Assembly (NCBI GenBank): GCA_014529385.2
Contig: CM043970.1
Span: forward strand, 69,749,067-69,813,066
Direction: 5' to 3'
Source: Adiantum capillus-veneris
Taxonomy: Eukaryota > Streptophyta > Polypodiopsida > Polypodiales > Pteridaceae
Length of the DNA: 64,000 nucleotides
In this document: positions 48,324 to 60,577 of the stretch, one piece after another
How positions within the stretch are numbered: position 1 is the first letter of the stretch
Layout of the letters: every line of letters starts with the position of its first letter
Notes under the pieces: generated by a model
What the model was told of the DNA's origin: nothing
Seen by the model: the letters and a program-made list of their open reading frames with translations, nothing else
Databases searched by the model: none
Program-made: the position numbers and the translations under genes

Positions 48324-48869
48324 TCACATGGCCTATGTAGATAATGATTTCTTCATTTCTAAATTCTAGAATTTCTCCCCCCTCCTCCCCTATATAAAGA
48401 GGGGTCACCATCACACTAAGGACACACCATCACCAAAGAGTACACTATGCATTGTGTGTGCCTAGTGCACACACACACACCCACACCATCACCATCACCG
48501 CAATCACCATGCTCATCTTGAGCATGACCTCTACACCCTTGGGCTATGCAAGATGAAGGGAAACTAAATGAAGGATGATGGCCATAACCCTCGTGCGAGT
48601 CTTCGCCATCAACTCCCACCTATCCGCCATGTGCTCTACCACGCTCTCCCTTCTCATTCCCCTACCCTATTCTCCCCATTTCATCGCCTTATTCTCCAAA
48701 TAAAGCTTGAGGTTTTGTGAGTATGTTTTCTTGCAATGTTTTGCCCATGTGAGGTGTGCGGAATTGCCACCTAGTCTTGTGTTTGGAGTGAGCTTGTGTA
48801 TGTGTGAAGGGTGTGCGGATTCGCCATCCTTTTGTGGTGCCTAAGTACTAAGCCGCTATACCCCCTCCC

Positions 48870-48916
<47 letters not shown>

Positions 48917-49126
48917 TGATCTCGTTCCCTTTCCTCTTTATCATTACTCCCAAGCATCCATCTCTCTTGGATGAAAACTTTGTTATGGTGATGTGTTGTT
49001 TGCGTCCTAGCCGCTGAAGCTAGGTGGTGCCCCCTGTTTGCTTTACCATGACAGGCTCGAGGCGCGCCATTCGGTCCCCGGTGTTTTAGAGGCCGTCGAG
49101 GTTCGGGGTTCGCTTTGCTCCCTCCA
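48324..49126 (+). repeat. Element B 3' LTR, 5'-truncated
   Basis: Matches 44316-45115. The join to RT coding sequence has the shared bases TCACATGG at the breakpoint in the LTR copy. It ends CTCCCTCCA, slightly different from CTCCCGTCA in the 5' LTR. Confidence 0.8.
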
Positions 49127-49230
49127 GTGCCATGCGCAATGCCAGCAGGGCCGCTGCCATGCGCCATATCCAACAGGAGGGAGAGCTTCCCTCTCTCTCC
49201 CCTCTTGTGTCCATTAGAGGGCTCACAGCC

Positions 49231-50917
49231 ATTAGGAAGAGGATGGGGTCTAGGAGGGCCTCTTTATTTGCCATGAGATTATGGAGGTGATTAACATTTG
49301 AACGAATAGATACATGCCATGTGTGAAAGAATGGTGGGTGTGTAAGAGAGGTGTAAGAGTGGTCAAAGGATGCACTTTTTCCCCCAAAAAGGGGGAGAAA
49401 AAATTTATGATTTTTGGCCTTCCATAACTCCTACATATGACCTCCGATTTGAGCGGAGATTATAGATCTAGAATCTACATGCCGAGCTCTTTCCATAGAT
49501 AGCTACTTGATATACTTTTGCCCGCTAGATTCATTAGAAAATTTCGTAGGTCATTTGGAGGGCCTTGTAAGAAATTGTATTTCTCTCTCTAGAAACTTTT
49601 TATAAAATGCACTTGCACCTTGTGAGTACGTCCAAAAGGACAACCAAACACTCTAAAAAGTAGATTTATATTCCCAATCGTCCTTGAAAACGGTCACTTT
49701 TTTATTTAATGCGAGCGTCTTTTTCAGGAGGCAAGTGCGGCGCATTCAATGCAGCTTACGTCATCACTAAAAGTTGAAAAGTCACAAACTGTCAAATAGT
49801 GATAGATTTTGAGGCTTTTGACACCACCAATGCGTCCGGAACGCCAAAATACCCTAAAAACGAATGTCTACTTGCCTCATTCTGACAACCCGAGAGGCAA
49901 AAAATGTCAAAAAACCCCAAAAAATGGGCTTTTTACTTAAGGCGCGCGAGGAGGCATTTCTAAATTCTAGAATGCCCCTCTGCGCGCCGTTAGTACAAAG
50001 CTCCTTTTAGTGATTTTTGGACACTTATCTTTCCAGAAAGCCCCTTTTTAAAGGTTTTTGGTCATTTTCCTCTCAAAAAGCTCCCTAAAAAGAGGAAAAA
50101 GGGGCTTTTTACTAACGGCGCGCGAGGAGGCATTCCAAAATTCTAGAATACCCCTCTGCGCGTCGTTAGTATAAAGCTCCTTTTAGTGATTTTTGGACAC
50201 TTATCTTTCCAGAAAGCCCCTTTTTAGAGGTTTTTGGACATTTTCCTCTCAAAAAGCTCCCTAAAAAGAGGAAAAAAGGGCTTTTTACTAACGGCGCGCG
50301 AGGAGGCATTACAAAATTTTGGAATGGCCCCTCGCGCGCCGTTAGTAAAATGTTTCTTTAGGGCTTTTTGACATTTTTTTGCCTCTTTGGATGTCTGAGC
50401 GAGGCAATTGGACATTCATTTCTAGGAGATATGTGCGTTCCGGACGCATTGACAATATCAAAAGTTTCAAAATCTTCCACCACTTGATAGTTTTGTGACT
50501 TTTTGAGTTCTAGTGATGACGTAGCCCATATCAAATGCACCGCATCTACGTTCTGAAAAAGGTGCTCGCATTAAATGAAAGAGAGTGCTCGTCTTCAAGG
50601 ACCACTAGATTATTAAATGAGGAGAGGGACACCTTTTATATTTTTGTTAATATCAATCTATTTTTCTACGTAACGTAGGCTCTTCTCTCATTGGAGGAGC
50701 TTATTTTCCTCTCTCTTCGAAAAGGCCCTCCAAAAGACCTCCGAAATCTCCTAATGTTAAAGTTCATTTTGGGGAAAAAATTTGAATTCAAATAAACTAG
50801 CCGTTTTACCTGTTTGAATTCAAAAGTTGTCCTTTGATTGCTTTTTTAATACTAAAGGTTTGACCCCCTTAAACTGCCAAATAAAGGGGCCCTCATAGAC
50901 TCCATTCTCTTCCTAAT
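49231..50917. mobile_element. Foldback DNA transposon, undescribed type
   Basis: 1687-bp element that is an imperfect palindrome over almost its whole length. It begins ATTAGGAAGAG and ends CTCTTCCTAAT, with the first ~40 bp well paired and further arm sequence pairing inside (for example around 49700-49840 with 50425-50575). The centre has 2.4 copies of a ~177-bp tandem repeat, each holding its own palindrome around AAATTCTAGAAT between GGCGCGCGAGG and its complement. GCC flanks both sides (49228-49230, 50918-50920). The E2 left LTR has the empty site CACGGCCCTGT. No transposase. Confidence 0.8.
49925..50350. repeat. 177-bp tandem repeat inside the foldback element
   Basis: Units start at about 49925, 50102 and 50278 (the last partial), each opening with GGGCTTTTTAC then GGCGCGCGAGGAGGCATT. 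Each unit contains an internal palindrome of about 60 bp. Confidence 0.85.
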
Positions 50918-51890
50918 GCCCTGTATTTATAGTGTGGCCCCCAAGGTTGTGACTGCGCATATGGGTTTACCATGCCGCCACATGGCATCTCGTCAAGCAT
51001 AGCCCTTGGGGCTCTCCAAAATCCTCCAAAACAAGCTCCCCTTTTAATCTTAAAAAACTCATTTTTTGGCCTCCTTCTCCAGGCTCCTATAGTCTGCTCC
51101 AATGCCATACTGTCAACCCGGAAAGCCCGCATGAAAGCTTGCATTTCTGGCTTGCTTCAACATAAACTGCGTCGCTTCTCAACTTTTCCAGGCCCGTAAT
51201 CCGAGGAAACCAAAATTTTGAAAAACCATCTGCAAACATTTCATCTTCAACTGCCCTAGGTTTTCCCAAGCCATAACTCGGTGCTCGAGGATCGGAATCA
51301 GGTGCCGTGACTTTGTGATAACTCCACATGAGGTACACTATCATCGAGAACTTTGGCGAGGCTCAAAAGATGCCAGATGGCATGCCCTTCAATGCAGCCA
51401 AGGGGGCTCAGACCCAGCCCCCGGGAAAAATTCAACTGGCCATAGAATGCAAACCATAGCTCTGATCCGCAATCTGAAAAGACGGGTAGGCTCCATAAAT
51501 TGAGCTCTACACACCTGTACCTCGACTTCCACTTGGACCACCCGTCCCCAGCAGCCCTGTTCGGCAAGAATCTGCAGTCCATTGAAACTTCAACCTTCAA
51601 TAACTTGGGCTCCGTAGCTCGGTTTGGTGAGCCGTCTGGACCTGCTCCTTCAGCAATTCAAGCTCTTCATGCCTAGACCCAAAAGTTTCACTTTGTATCT
51701 CCTTCATCTGCTCCCTAAACTAGCCCCTCATGGAGCCTTTCTTGGCCTATAAGATGCATCATCCATGCAACTCTGCTACTACCTATCATCCCATGATTGC
51801 ACTAGCTGCTCCAGCCCTTTGCCATACTTCTACTAGCCTGCATATATCTGCCTATGCCACTTTCTAGACACACTTTGGATGCACCACCGT

Positions 51891-54800
51891 TTCCCAAAGT
51901 TATGTGCCAATGCCCGTGATTTGAAGGCAATGGGCTGGATCTTGGCACACGATAGAAGCCTTGGTTCGCTTGAAACGGTCAAAACAATTTGCTTTGTATA
52001 ACAGACAAGAGTTTCCAAAGTAAATGTGAAAACAAGTAAAACTTAAAACCGTCTAACCTAGTCGTCCTGCTGTAGCCAAGTGTCATGAAATTTGGAAGGA
52101 AAAACTCACTTCAAACCGGCCCATAGCCATATCTGCTTTGCAAGAGATTGTTGCGAGAGTTGTCGTCTATGCACGTACACCCTCTTGTGTCATATACGCC
52201 CGTCTTGTACATAATGAAATAACTTGCCAAAAAGATGAGAGAAGAAAGCAACCTGGGTGCTCATAGCAAACAGATGCTCTTGGTGACACACATATGTCAA
52301 GCAGAAAAAGATTGATCGTGTCGAAATTTCCTAGAAAATCGACCTTGCCAAATTTTGCTATGTATAATCATGAGATCGCCCAATATTGAGCGAGATAGCA
52401 TCTATAGTTGAGCTACCAATGGCAGCTATTGTCAAACAATGCTTGATCAAAACAATCTTTGCTTGACAAGTAGTTGGCGTTGTGAAAATTCATCTGGTAG
52501 TTGAATGAGATTCAGCTCATAGCAGTGGGGATATCCACTACGCTTCATGAACCTATACTGCTTGGTCCCGAGAAAGCTGCAATATTTGTGAAATAAGGAT
52601 ACATCCAATGCATATAGAGATAGTTGTCCATGCCCCTGGAACCCTGGGTGTACGGATCCTTGCTCCCGAGGTAAGACATGTTTGATATACCCCTTTGAGA
52701 GTGGACCGTGTCGAGTCGGAGACCATATTGAAAACATAAAATTATAGATAAAATATTGCACAAACAAAGAATACCTAAGCTATGCAATATTGGGTGTAGG
52801 CACGGGTTGCCAATTAGCCTTAAAACCCCATGGAATCTGGCGTGTCAACCATGGGTTGATCTTTTACCGTACGAGCCATAAGCCGTTAAAGGCTGTTTCT
52901 CACCCGTTGGGATCCTTCAAGGCACCCTTGACAACATCCGTGGTTGACCATAGAGTGCTTCCATAGCCTAGCCAACATGCCCTTGGATGCATGCCCTTGC
53001 ATGGCATGAGTATGGCATTTTTTGTTAATCGGCACCATGGCCACTACTGACGCTGACTGTCTGCAACATCGGCTCCATATCCACTGCCAACTGTGATTGT
53101 CTACATCGTGTGCTCAACCAAAAAACAACAGCGGCGGCAAGGACGAGCAAGTAGTCCCGCTTCATACCATGGGAGGGCCTGATTAGGTTTTCCAAAGGGT
53201 GGCCCCTTGGGCGGGCACATCCAAAAAGAAACAAAAAAGAATATACCTAAAATTGAACTGCGGTGATGGCGGCATGTTGCGCAGTGTCAAAAGTAGAGGG
53301 GGGGGGGGAAGCTACAGGCATCAGGGGCCAACGAGACAAAAATGAACCTCATTCCTCTCCCTTTCTACGAGCCAGACGAAACCGAGCGTATACAATTTCG
53401 TGCAGGTCCGCCACATTGGGCCTCCTTGTGTGCAGGCAGCCACTCCCATGGTCCTGCATTCCGAGCTTTCTAAGGGGTGTTGCCCGCCTTGTGGCATCCC
53501 AGCGCCATGCAAAACCAGATCAGCATGCAAAGCTTCCACGAGCAGCATGCAACCCCTCCATCTCCAATGCTATGTTGTCTCTTGGCAAAAGAAAAACAAA
53601 AATTAATACGCATGAGAGAAAGAGATCGGAGGGCAACCATGCCGAGCCTTGCTTGCTCCTCCATATGCCTCTCCTTCTCCCTTGAGCTCTGATACCAATT
53701 TAGAACCCTGGGAACTGCCATCAATGATCCTCCACCCAACCACACTTTTTATAGTCCCTTGGCTTACAGGATCCCTTCTCCACTGGGCAGCCGGGCCCTT
53801 GGCCAGGTCCTTGACCTCCAGGGTGGCCCTTGGCCTGACAGCTATGGACTATACCAGCTGAGTGAGCAACCACAATTCCATCAACTAAAGCGTGTAAGAT
53901 TGTTGGCATCTGCTCAATTACTACGTTGATCCATGCAGTCTCTATCTTTGGTAAGTGTTAGATTGGTGGTTGAGACCTCCAACCATGTTGTAGCATGTAC
54001 ATGTAGTGTTTGAATGCTCCGTGGGTGAATGGCAAGCGGCACATCATGTCCCCCAAGGTGCCCCCATTGTAGTATGGAAAGATTGTGATCCAGGGAGCCT
54101 TGGTGGTAAACCCAATGCATCTTACAGTAGAGGGGTTAAGTGTTTTCATTCCTTGCTCTGTCTAAAGCTATCAACAAATTCTGCCTCACTCCCACCCTTG
54201 TAGCATTTTCCTACATATGTAATGTGCTATGGAAAGTAAGATATTCCTTTAATGGTGTATAATGTGCATACACCAAAAGAGCCTGCTCCAACCCTCGCAC
54301 CTTCCATCAGGGCCATGTGGAGAATTCCAATCATATGAGCGCACTTGGCATTCAATGTCGTGTGCATGATTGTGTCGATAGCGCTGGCATCTGATCGACC
54401 ACGCACATCCGCTTGCGCATCTTGGGCCATTTTCAATATCTTGGGTAAGGAAGCTTGGTCTCATGAGCTTTCACCCACTTCATCTTGACCTTTTGGTCCT
54501 CCCATAATTTATCCCACAACTCTATTTTTTCTTATCGCAGGTGGCCTAGGAGGGATATCTTCTATATTGCCCAACACTGTGATGACCTTGTGGTGGGGGT
54601 CAAATTCTCGGATCCCTATAGGAATCAGCAACTCTTACTGGCCTTCACATTGCAGCATGTGCTCTGTGTTCTCCCATATAGCTCTAGTGAGGTCTTTAAT
54701 GAAGACGTCACTTTCACTAATCTGTTGTATGCAACCATCTACACATGATGATATTGCCAAAATACATTCTTTTTGAATGGCACGCATAATAATTTTCTTT

Positions 54801-55104
54801 TGATCTGGTGTCATTTTTGCACTAGACAATAAAAAACAACATATCAAATATAGTTTCATCGGTGCACTCGCACTCTCACACTAGTTCAGACAAACCATAA
54901 CCGTGAAGATTTCAAAAAAAAATATGCACAAATATATTGATACAGATTGAAAAACTTTACCATGCTATGTTTACTCGTGTAAAATGCAAAAAAAACAAGT
55001 AATTTTTAAGAAAACCATCCAAATCAAACAATACAGGTTAAAAACCTGAAACATTTAAGCATATTGGCTGGAAACCACAAGACATGAGTTTATATTTTTC
55101 ACGT
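51891..55104. other. Unassigned sequence with one orphan primer-site motif
   Basis: No gene or repeat pair recognised over 3.2 kb. A minus-strand TGGTATCAGAGCTCA at 53697-53683 is identical to the iMet primer-binding site over its first 12 bases, but I find no matching LTR pair around it. Confidence 0.45.
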
Positions 55105-55769
55105 TGTCGTGCAGCTCCACTTCCATGATAAGAAAAAGAGCAAAGAAATGCAAGCTAAGCTTCTTTGAAGCCTACTTGATTAATGGTCAGTGATGAGGGC
55201 TTGTTAACAGGCCAAGTTCAATTATTAATGTATGCCAGATGAAGCTTAAAAGGGCCAAAAGATGCCTTAATGATTCCAAAAATTACTATGCTTGATGTGA
55301 GAACATATGGAAGATTATGATATAAAACTGCAGTGCTTGAAGTGCTCTACCGGCCTGTCTTTACGGCTCGTCGATTGGAGCTACGGTGAAGAAGTTATGG
55401 AAGTTTGAAGGTTGAGTTAATGCAAATCCGTACCGGATTGGGCAACTACATCTGAGGTGACAAAAATAAAATGAATGCATCGGCTTGAAGTGCTCACCTT
55501 GTGGAGCGCGTCGGTCTTTTCAGATCAGTGATCGGAGTTCCGGTCGCCAAGATATTAGCCGTTAAAGATTCACCGGGGGCCGACTCCGTACCACTTCGGC
55601 CCGCTTGATCGGAGTGCCATTTGGGAATTTTATAGCCTCGACAGGGTTTGTATGAATTTTATGCAGTTTCAGAAGTCTGATGGGATTTACGGCTTGGCAG
55701 GCAAAGTCCGGTGTCAGTTGTTGACACGCTGAGCTGGGTAATTTTTGCATTATTCGGGATGCTGTTATG

Positions 55770-56110
55770 GACAATAAGATTCTCAAAGATATTGTTAGTC
55801 AAGGCTTACTAGAGAACAATATCGTGCTTGACATTGCTTGGCCAACATGTGTACCAAACATGATGCCTTTTATTTGTTGCTTAACATGGCCTGGCCGAAT
55901 TGTATGCCAAATGTGGTGCCTTTGATAATGCCAGCCATAGGCCAACCTAAAGGCCGTCCACTAATGTGGCCACAAATGAAAGAAGCTATACTGCTTGGCG
56001 ATGCCTTAATCAATATGTACGCCAAATTTAATGCCTACCGCATTGCCTTGGCCGGCATGTATGCCCTAATGTGGTGCCCTTATGAGATAAGGTCCGCCCG
56101 CCCATAACCT
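55770..56110 (+). pseudogene. PPR-gene fragment captured in E4 LTR1
   Basis: Three or four degenerate ~100-bp segments that spell PPR-like sequence in changing frames. 55770-55830 reads DNKILKDIVSQGLLENNIVL. 55830-55870 differs by a few bases from a GNALVNMYAKC-type motif. About 55890-55930 has the same motif again (gccaaatgtggtgcc). 55984-56035 reads LLGDALINMYAKFNAY in an open frame. The phrase (G/D)-A-L-(I/V)-x-M-Y-A-K is diagnostic of PLS-type PPR proteins of plant organelle RNA processing. Here it is non-functional cargo. Confidence 0.65.
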
Positions 56111-56508
56111 TATGAGATAAAGGCCTCCCAATGGGTAAATTAAGGGAAGAAGTGTGAAGCAAAAGAAGGAAAGAGGCATGGCGCAGCAGGCAGTGAATGC
56201 CGACGAGGGAAGAGGGTAAGGAGGTCGCGCAGGCCACAGAGAGGCTCAGACGGAGGCGTCCAAGAGACGAAACCTGCTCAATTTGTCAAAGCGCTCAGAT
56301 TCGGGGCCAATTCCGTCAAAATCGGCGTTGTCGAATTCCGAGCCTGCCATGTCATAGGGGGGGTGTTTACGCCTCCCTAGCAACGACAGCGCCGTCGTTG
56401 GTAAGGGAGGGGGCACACTATTAATACGGATGTCTTTTGCATGAGGGTATTGCAAGCCAACGAGGGCAAGAAGAAGCTGGAAGGCAGGAAGAAGGAGGGT
56501 AAGCAAGA

Positions 56509-56615
<107 letters not shown>

Positions 56616-57307
56616 AGGACCTTGAGCCATAAGAGGAAGCTAAGTTTCGAAGGAGCAAGAGCACAACATTCTCTCCCTCTCTCGTCCATAACCAAGAGGA
56701 GGCGGAAGGGAATGAGGCTCGGCTTCAAGCTCACAATTGAATCAGAAAAGCTAGGAACTCTCTGACTCAAGATTAAGAAGATCTCAGCAAGGGAAAGATA
56801 AGGCGAGGGAAAATCGGCAAGTCGAAGCTTGTGGCAAGCAAAGGAAGGCAAGCTGAGACGTTGTAATCGGCAAGCATTCAGGGAGTATGGGGTTAAGTAG
56901 AAAAATAAGGGAGCGGTAAGGTAACCAGGAGAGAGGAAAACATTGCTCTATCATAATTGGGAATTACAAGGGCATCAAGCAGGGAATTTCACCAGATATG
57001 TACCTCTTGATCAGCTTTAAATGACTCTAATGGCAGGCATAAGTGAAAAATTTAGAGTCATGATCTAATTTGAGAGCGTTAAACTCTCCTGTCACCATCA
57101 CTGTCGTTAACGGCAAACATTTGTAATTGAATTTCAATTCGGCTAATCATTAGCAGCTTGGAACATTCTACTTGTCAAATTTTAAGCATTCAAAGTGTTT
57201 TCAGAGTCTTTTGCTTTGTGTCTTGCATCCAGTCTTTTACACCTTCCACAGCAAGCAGCCCGGTGCTGACCCGGCTCACCTCGCGAACACATATCCCCCG
57301 ACATCTT

Positions 57308-57323
57308 TGGTGAACCAGACGTG
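57308..57323 (+). other. E4 primer-binding site
   Basis: TGGTGAACCAGACGTG four bases after LTR1. Differs from the E1 site at two positions. tRNA not identified. Confidence 0.7.
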
Positions 57324-57348
57324 AAACAAGCCGGGGTGGGAGGTAAAG

Positions 57349-58896
57349 ATGGAGATGCCAGAACAGTTAAAGCAGTTTATTGAAGATTTCAATGCCAATG
57401 GATTTGATAAAAATATACCATTTGTAGATTTGCAAAAAATGATGGAATTAGTTCAGGGATGTCTGGAGGAAGCAAAAGCCATGCAGATAAAAAAGCAGAT
57501 TGATGATGTTGTAGAGCTAGCACTTGATGCTGTTCGGGATCATTATTATAATTTTCAGGGATATGATCCAGAAGGTTTTATTGCATGTTACGAAGCTGAG
57601 ATGAAGAGCCGAAATGTTCCAGAAGATTGGATGATTGCAGCTTTTGAGGAGGTTGTAAACTCGGATTTTAAAAAGTAGGTTCAAGAACTGGCAGAAGAAT
57701 ATCCCACACGGTGGGATTATTTTGCATAGGAATTTATTTACGAAAGCTCAAGGATTCTAAATCGGGACATAAAGGAGATTACTGAACAAAATAAGGTTGT
57801 CTTCAGTAAAGGTGAAGGGGATCAGATGCATATCCTCAACTATGATGAATTCTGGGAGCATATTTCTGCAAGAAGTAAAGCCAAAGAGAATGCTAAGCTA
57901 GAAGTAGCAGATTCAGTTTCAGAGGAGCTTAATTTGAGCAACGAAGAAATGGTAAATGATGAATTTAATGTTGAAATAGATTTGCATGAATTTTTTTCAA
58001 ATATTTCTCGCATGGATGTTACCTCCAATAATGGTTTCAATGAAGACATAGACTGTACAGCAAGTGGTTCACAAGCTGTTGACCTTGACATGGGTTATTT
58101 CAAAGGAGTTCATCAAGCAGATGAGCCTCTACAGGACATTACTAAAACTATCAGCACTATAGCCGAGCAGGATAACATGTCTACTGCAGATGAGTGCATA
58201 AATAAAGCTAATATATACACAATAGCTGATGAAGTGACTAAAATTGTGAACCCAGCACAGGATGAGCCTGAGGATGTCAATGAACCTATGATTGCTACTA
58301 ACAATATGCTTGCAGATGTTGCTATCACAAAAGAGGATACTATTATCAGTGAATTTTTGTCTAGATCTGAAGGAGATGTTTATGACAGTATAGAAGAGCT
58401 TTCTAATGCATGTACCTCTTTAGAGGGGGTGCCAGATGAGCCTTTACAGCTCTATAATGTATTGCTAAGTAACATGGATGCAGATGAGGAAGCAGAGGGT
58501 GATATCGAGGAGTATGAAGATTGCTTGGATCATATTGATTGTGAACAGGTTATCGACAGGGATTTTACATCTATGCTTGTAGATGGACTGCATGAGGAGA
58601 TAACTCCTATAATTTTGATGAACATTGAGACTTGGGCCAAAGGTGATTTTCCCGAGGATATTATGGATGAAGATCTACAAGATGAAGCTGTTTTTCATGA
58701 TCAAGCTGAAATCCCAACAGGTGAAAATTCGTCTGATGATACAGGTCGAGAGACTCCCAAGGTTTTTCGTGATGGCTATGAAGCTAGAGGGGGTGATGAT
58801 GCTAAATCATCCTTGATACTGCAAAAGGTGCGCAGGGTTTTTCATTCCTTGCGCAATGTGCCAAATGTAGCTGGATTTGGATGCTATTCCTATTGA
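57349..58896 (+). pseudogene. E4 Gag-like protein with acidic tail
   Basis: ATG at 57349 (second Met at 57355), about 515 codons in one frame to 58896, with amber codons at 57676 and 57727 only. Residues 60-140 (FQGYDPEGFIACYEAEMK, MIAAFEEVV, RWDYFA) align by eye with E1 Gag (FNGKDVTKYLREYVKEME, MIQSFELVV, NWEELK). The remainder is strongly acidic (EEAEGDIEEYEDCLDHID), with no zinc knuckle, protease or RT motif. The protein could form or enter Gag particles. The acidic tail is unrecognised. The two stops may be deamination products (CAG to TAG) or read through. Confidence 0.6.
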
Positions 58897-59291
58897 TGCT
58901 TATGTCAGTGACGTCTTGGCTTCCAGTAAAAGGGAGTCAGATTTCTTTAATGCTTTTTGGTAACGAGCTTAAGTTGCCAAAAGTTTATGAGATGTGGGTG
59001 TTGCACTATACTTCAGGTGAATCTCTAGTATATTGCGGAGCCCATCAATGCTATGTGATCTCGATGGTGTTTGATCCAGGATATTCTAAGGATATTCATA
59101 AGCAGATTCAATATGAATGGATACTGATCGGTATGCATAGTAATTGCGTGCTATTTGAACCAGTGGTAGCATATCTGCACCAGAAATGCTTGATGTTGAT
59201 TGATACCGCAAATGTATGCTTATGTGGATATTATGATGCTCCAGTGTGTGGACAATTTCTTATCATCCCATTTGATCCAGGGGGCTACTAA
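58871..59291 (+). pseudogene. E4 C-terminal frame(s)
   Basis: Sequence after the acidic tail stays protein-like but in other frames: 58871-58963 (LDLDAIPIDAYVSDVLASS) and 58961-59291 (ELKLPKVYEMWVLHYTSG, HQCYVISMVFDPGYS, QYEWILIGMHSNCVLFEP, GQFLIIPFDPGGY). Probably the end of the same protein after frameshifts. No domain recognised. It does not look like RT or integrase. Confidence 0.4.
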
Positions 59292-59901
59292 AGTGCAAGT
59301 TGCAGATGCAGAGGATACCAGATGCCTGATGTAGCAGGCTGCAAGATGCAAGATTTTGTTTTCTAGATTATGCCAAGCTAGAAGAGTGTTTGGTTTTCTA
59401 GATTATGCCAAGCTAGAAGAGTGTTTGGTTATGCATTCAATAAGATAACATGGCTGGCTTCCAGCTAACTTCTTTGGATAATTAATAAAGTATCTTCACA
59501 TCTTTTCAGTTGGTTCTGCTAACAGAACTTGAAGTAAAGGACTTGACGGCCATTCCGTGTGCAGACAGAGTAAGGCATACTTGAGCTTGACAGGGTTTCT
59601 TAAAGAGAGCTTAATGGTCAAGCCGTGTGCATCATTAACTGGAGCACTTCAGTGTGGCGGAGTTCACTGAAGAGGTTTTTCATAATTGAATGCTTTGAAG
59701 ATACGGCAGATACGGTTCAGAGGATTTTGATGGACAGCTACCTAATGATTAAGCTAGAACATTGATGATAGGGTATAAGCCTTATTTCTTTTTTCATACA
59801 TTTACCAGTTATGTGAGTCTGATGATGGAAAAGAGCTTAAGGTACCTAAAGCAGATGCAGATTGAAGTGTTGTTGGCATAGACCGGAGGCTGTGCAGGTT
59901 C

Positions 59902-59913
59902 AGAGGGGGTGGA
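59902..59913 (+). other. E4 polypurine tract
   Basis: AGAGGGGGTGGA directly before the LTR2 start TGTCG, identical to E1. Confidence 0.85.
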
Positions 59914-60577
59914 TGTCGTGCAGCTCCACTTCCATGATAAGAAAAAGAGCAGAGAAATGCAAGCTAAGCTTGTTTGAATCCTACTTGATTAATGGTCATT
60001 GATGAGGGCTTGTTAACAGTCCAAGTTTAATTATTAATGTATGCCAGATAAAGCTTAAAAGGGCCAACAGATGCCTTAATGAGGCCAAAAATGATTATTC
60101 TTGATGTGAGAACAGATGGAAGATTATGATCTAAAACTGCAGTGCTTGAAGTGCTCTATCGGCCTGTCTTTACGTCTCGTCGATTGGAGCTACGGTGAAG
60201 AAGTTATGGCAGTTTGAAGTTTGAGTTAATGCAAATCCGTACCAGATTGGACAACTACAGCTGAGGTGACAAAAATAAAATGAATGCATGGGCCTGAAGT
60301 GCTCACTTTGTGGAGCGCGTCGCTCTTTTCAGATCAGTGATCGGAGTTCCAGTCGCCAAGATATTAGCCGTTAAAGATTCACCGGGGGCCGGCTCCGTAC
60401 CAGTTCGGTCCGCTTGATCGGAGTGCCATCTGGGAAATTTACCGCCTCGACAAGGTTTGTATGCATTTTATGCAGTTTAAGAATTCTAATGGGATTTACG
60501 GTGTGGCAGGCAGAGTCCAATGTCAGTTGTTGACATGCTGAGCTGGGTAATTTTTGCATTATTCGGGTTGCTGTTAT

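Larger units (their letters stand above)
43547..49126 (+). mobile_element. Element B: Ty3/Gypsy element, internally deleted
   Basis: 5' LTR 43547-45115, primer site, leader, gag, protease, start of RT, then a direct join at 48324 to the middle of the 3' LTR (48324-49126). RNase H, integrase and the first half of the 3' LTR are missing. Inserted in the E2-family solo LTR. The exact left boundary is uncertain by 3 bases and I could not settle the target duplication. Confidence 0.8.
42595..51886 (-). repeat. Solo LTR of the E2 family with two nested insertions
   Basis: E2-type LTR sequence at 42595-43546, 49127-49230 and 50921-51886. It is split by element B and by a foldback transposon. No internal E2 sequence follows. 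CCGT lies on both sides (42591-42594 and 51887-51890), a 4-bp target duplication, as expected for a solo LTR made by LTR-LTR recombination. TATA-like box (minus) at 43083-43094. Confidence 0.75.

Noticed and set aside
50893-51600. Minus-strand frames of 83-100 codons, with partners at 31677-32190
   Set aside because: They are conserved only because both lie in copies of the same LTR; no recognisable protein.
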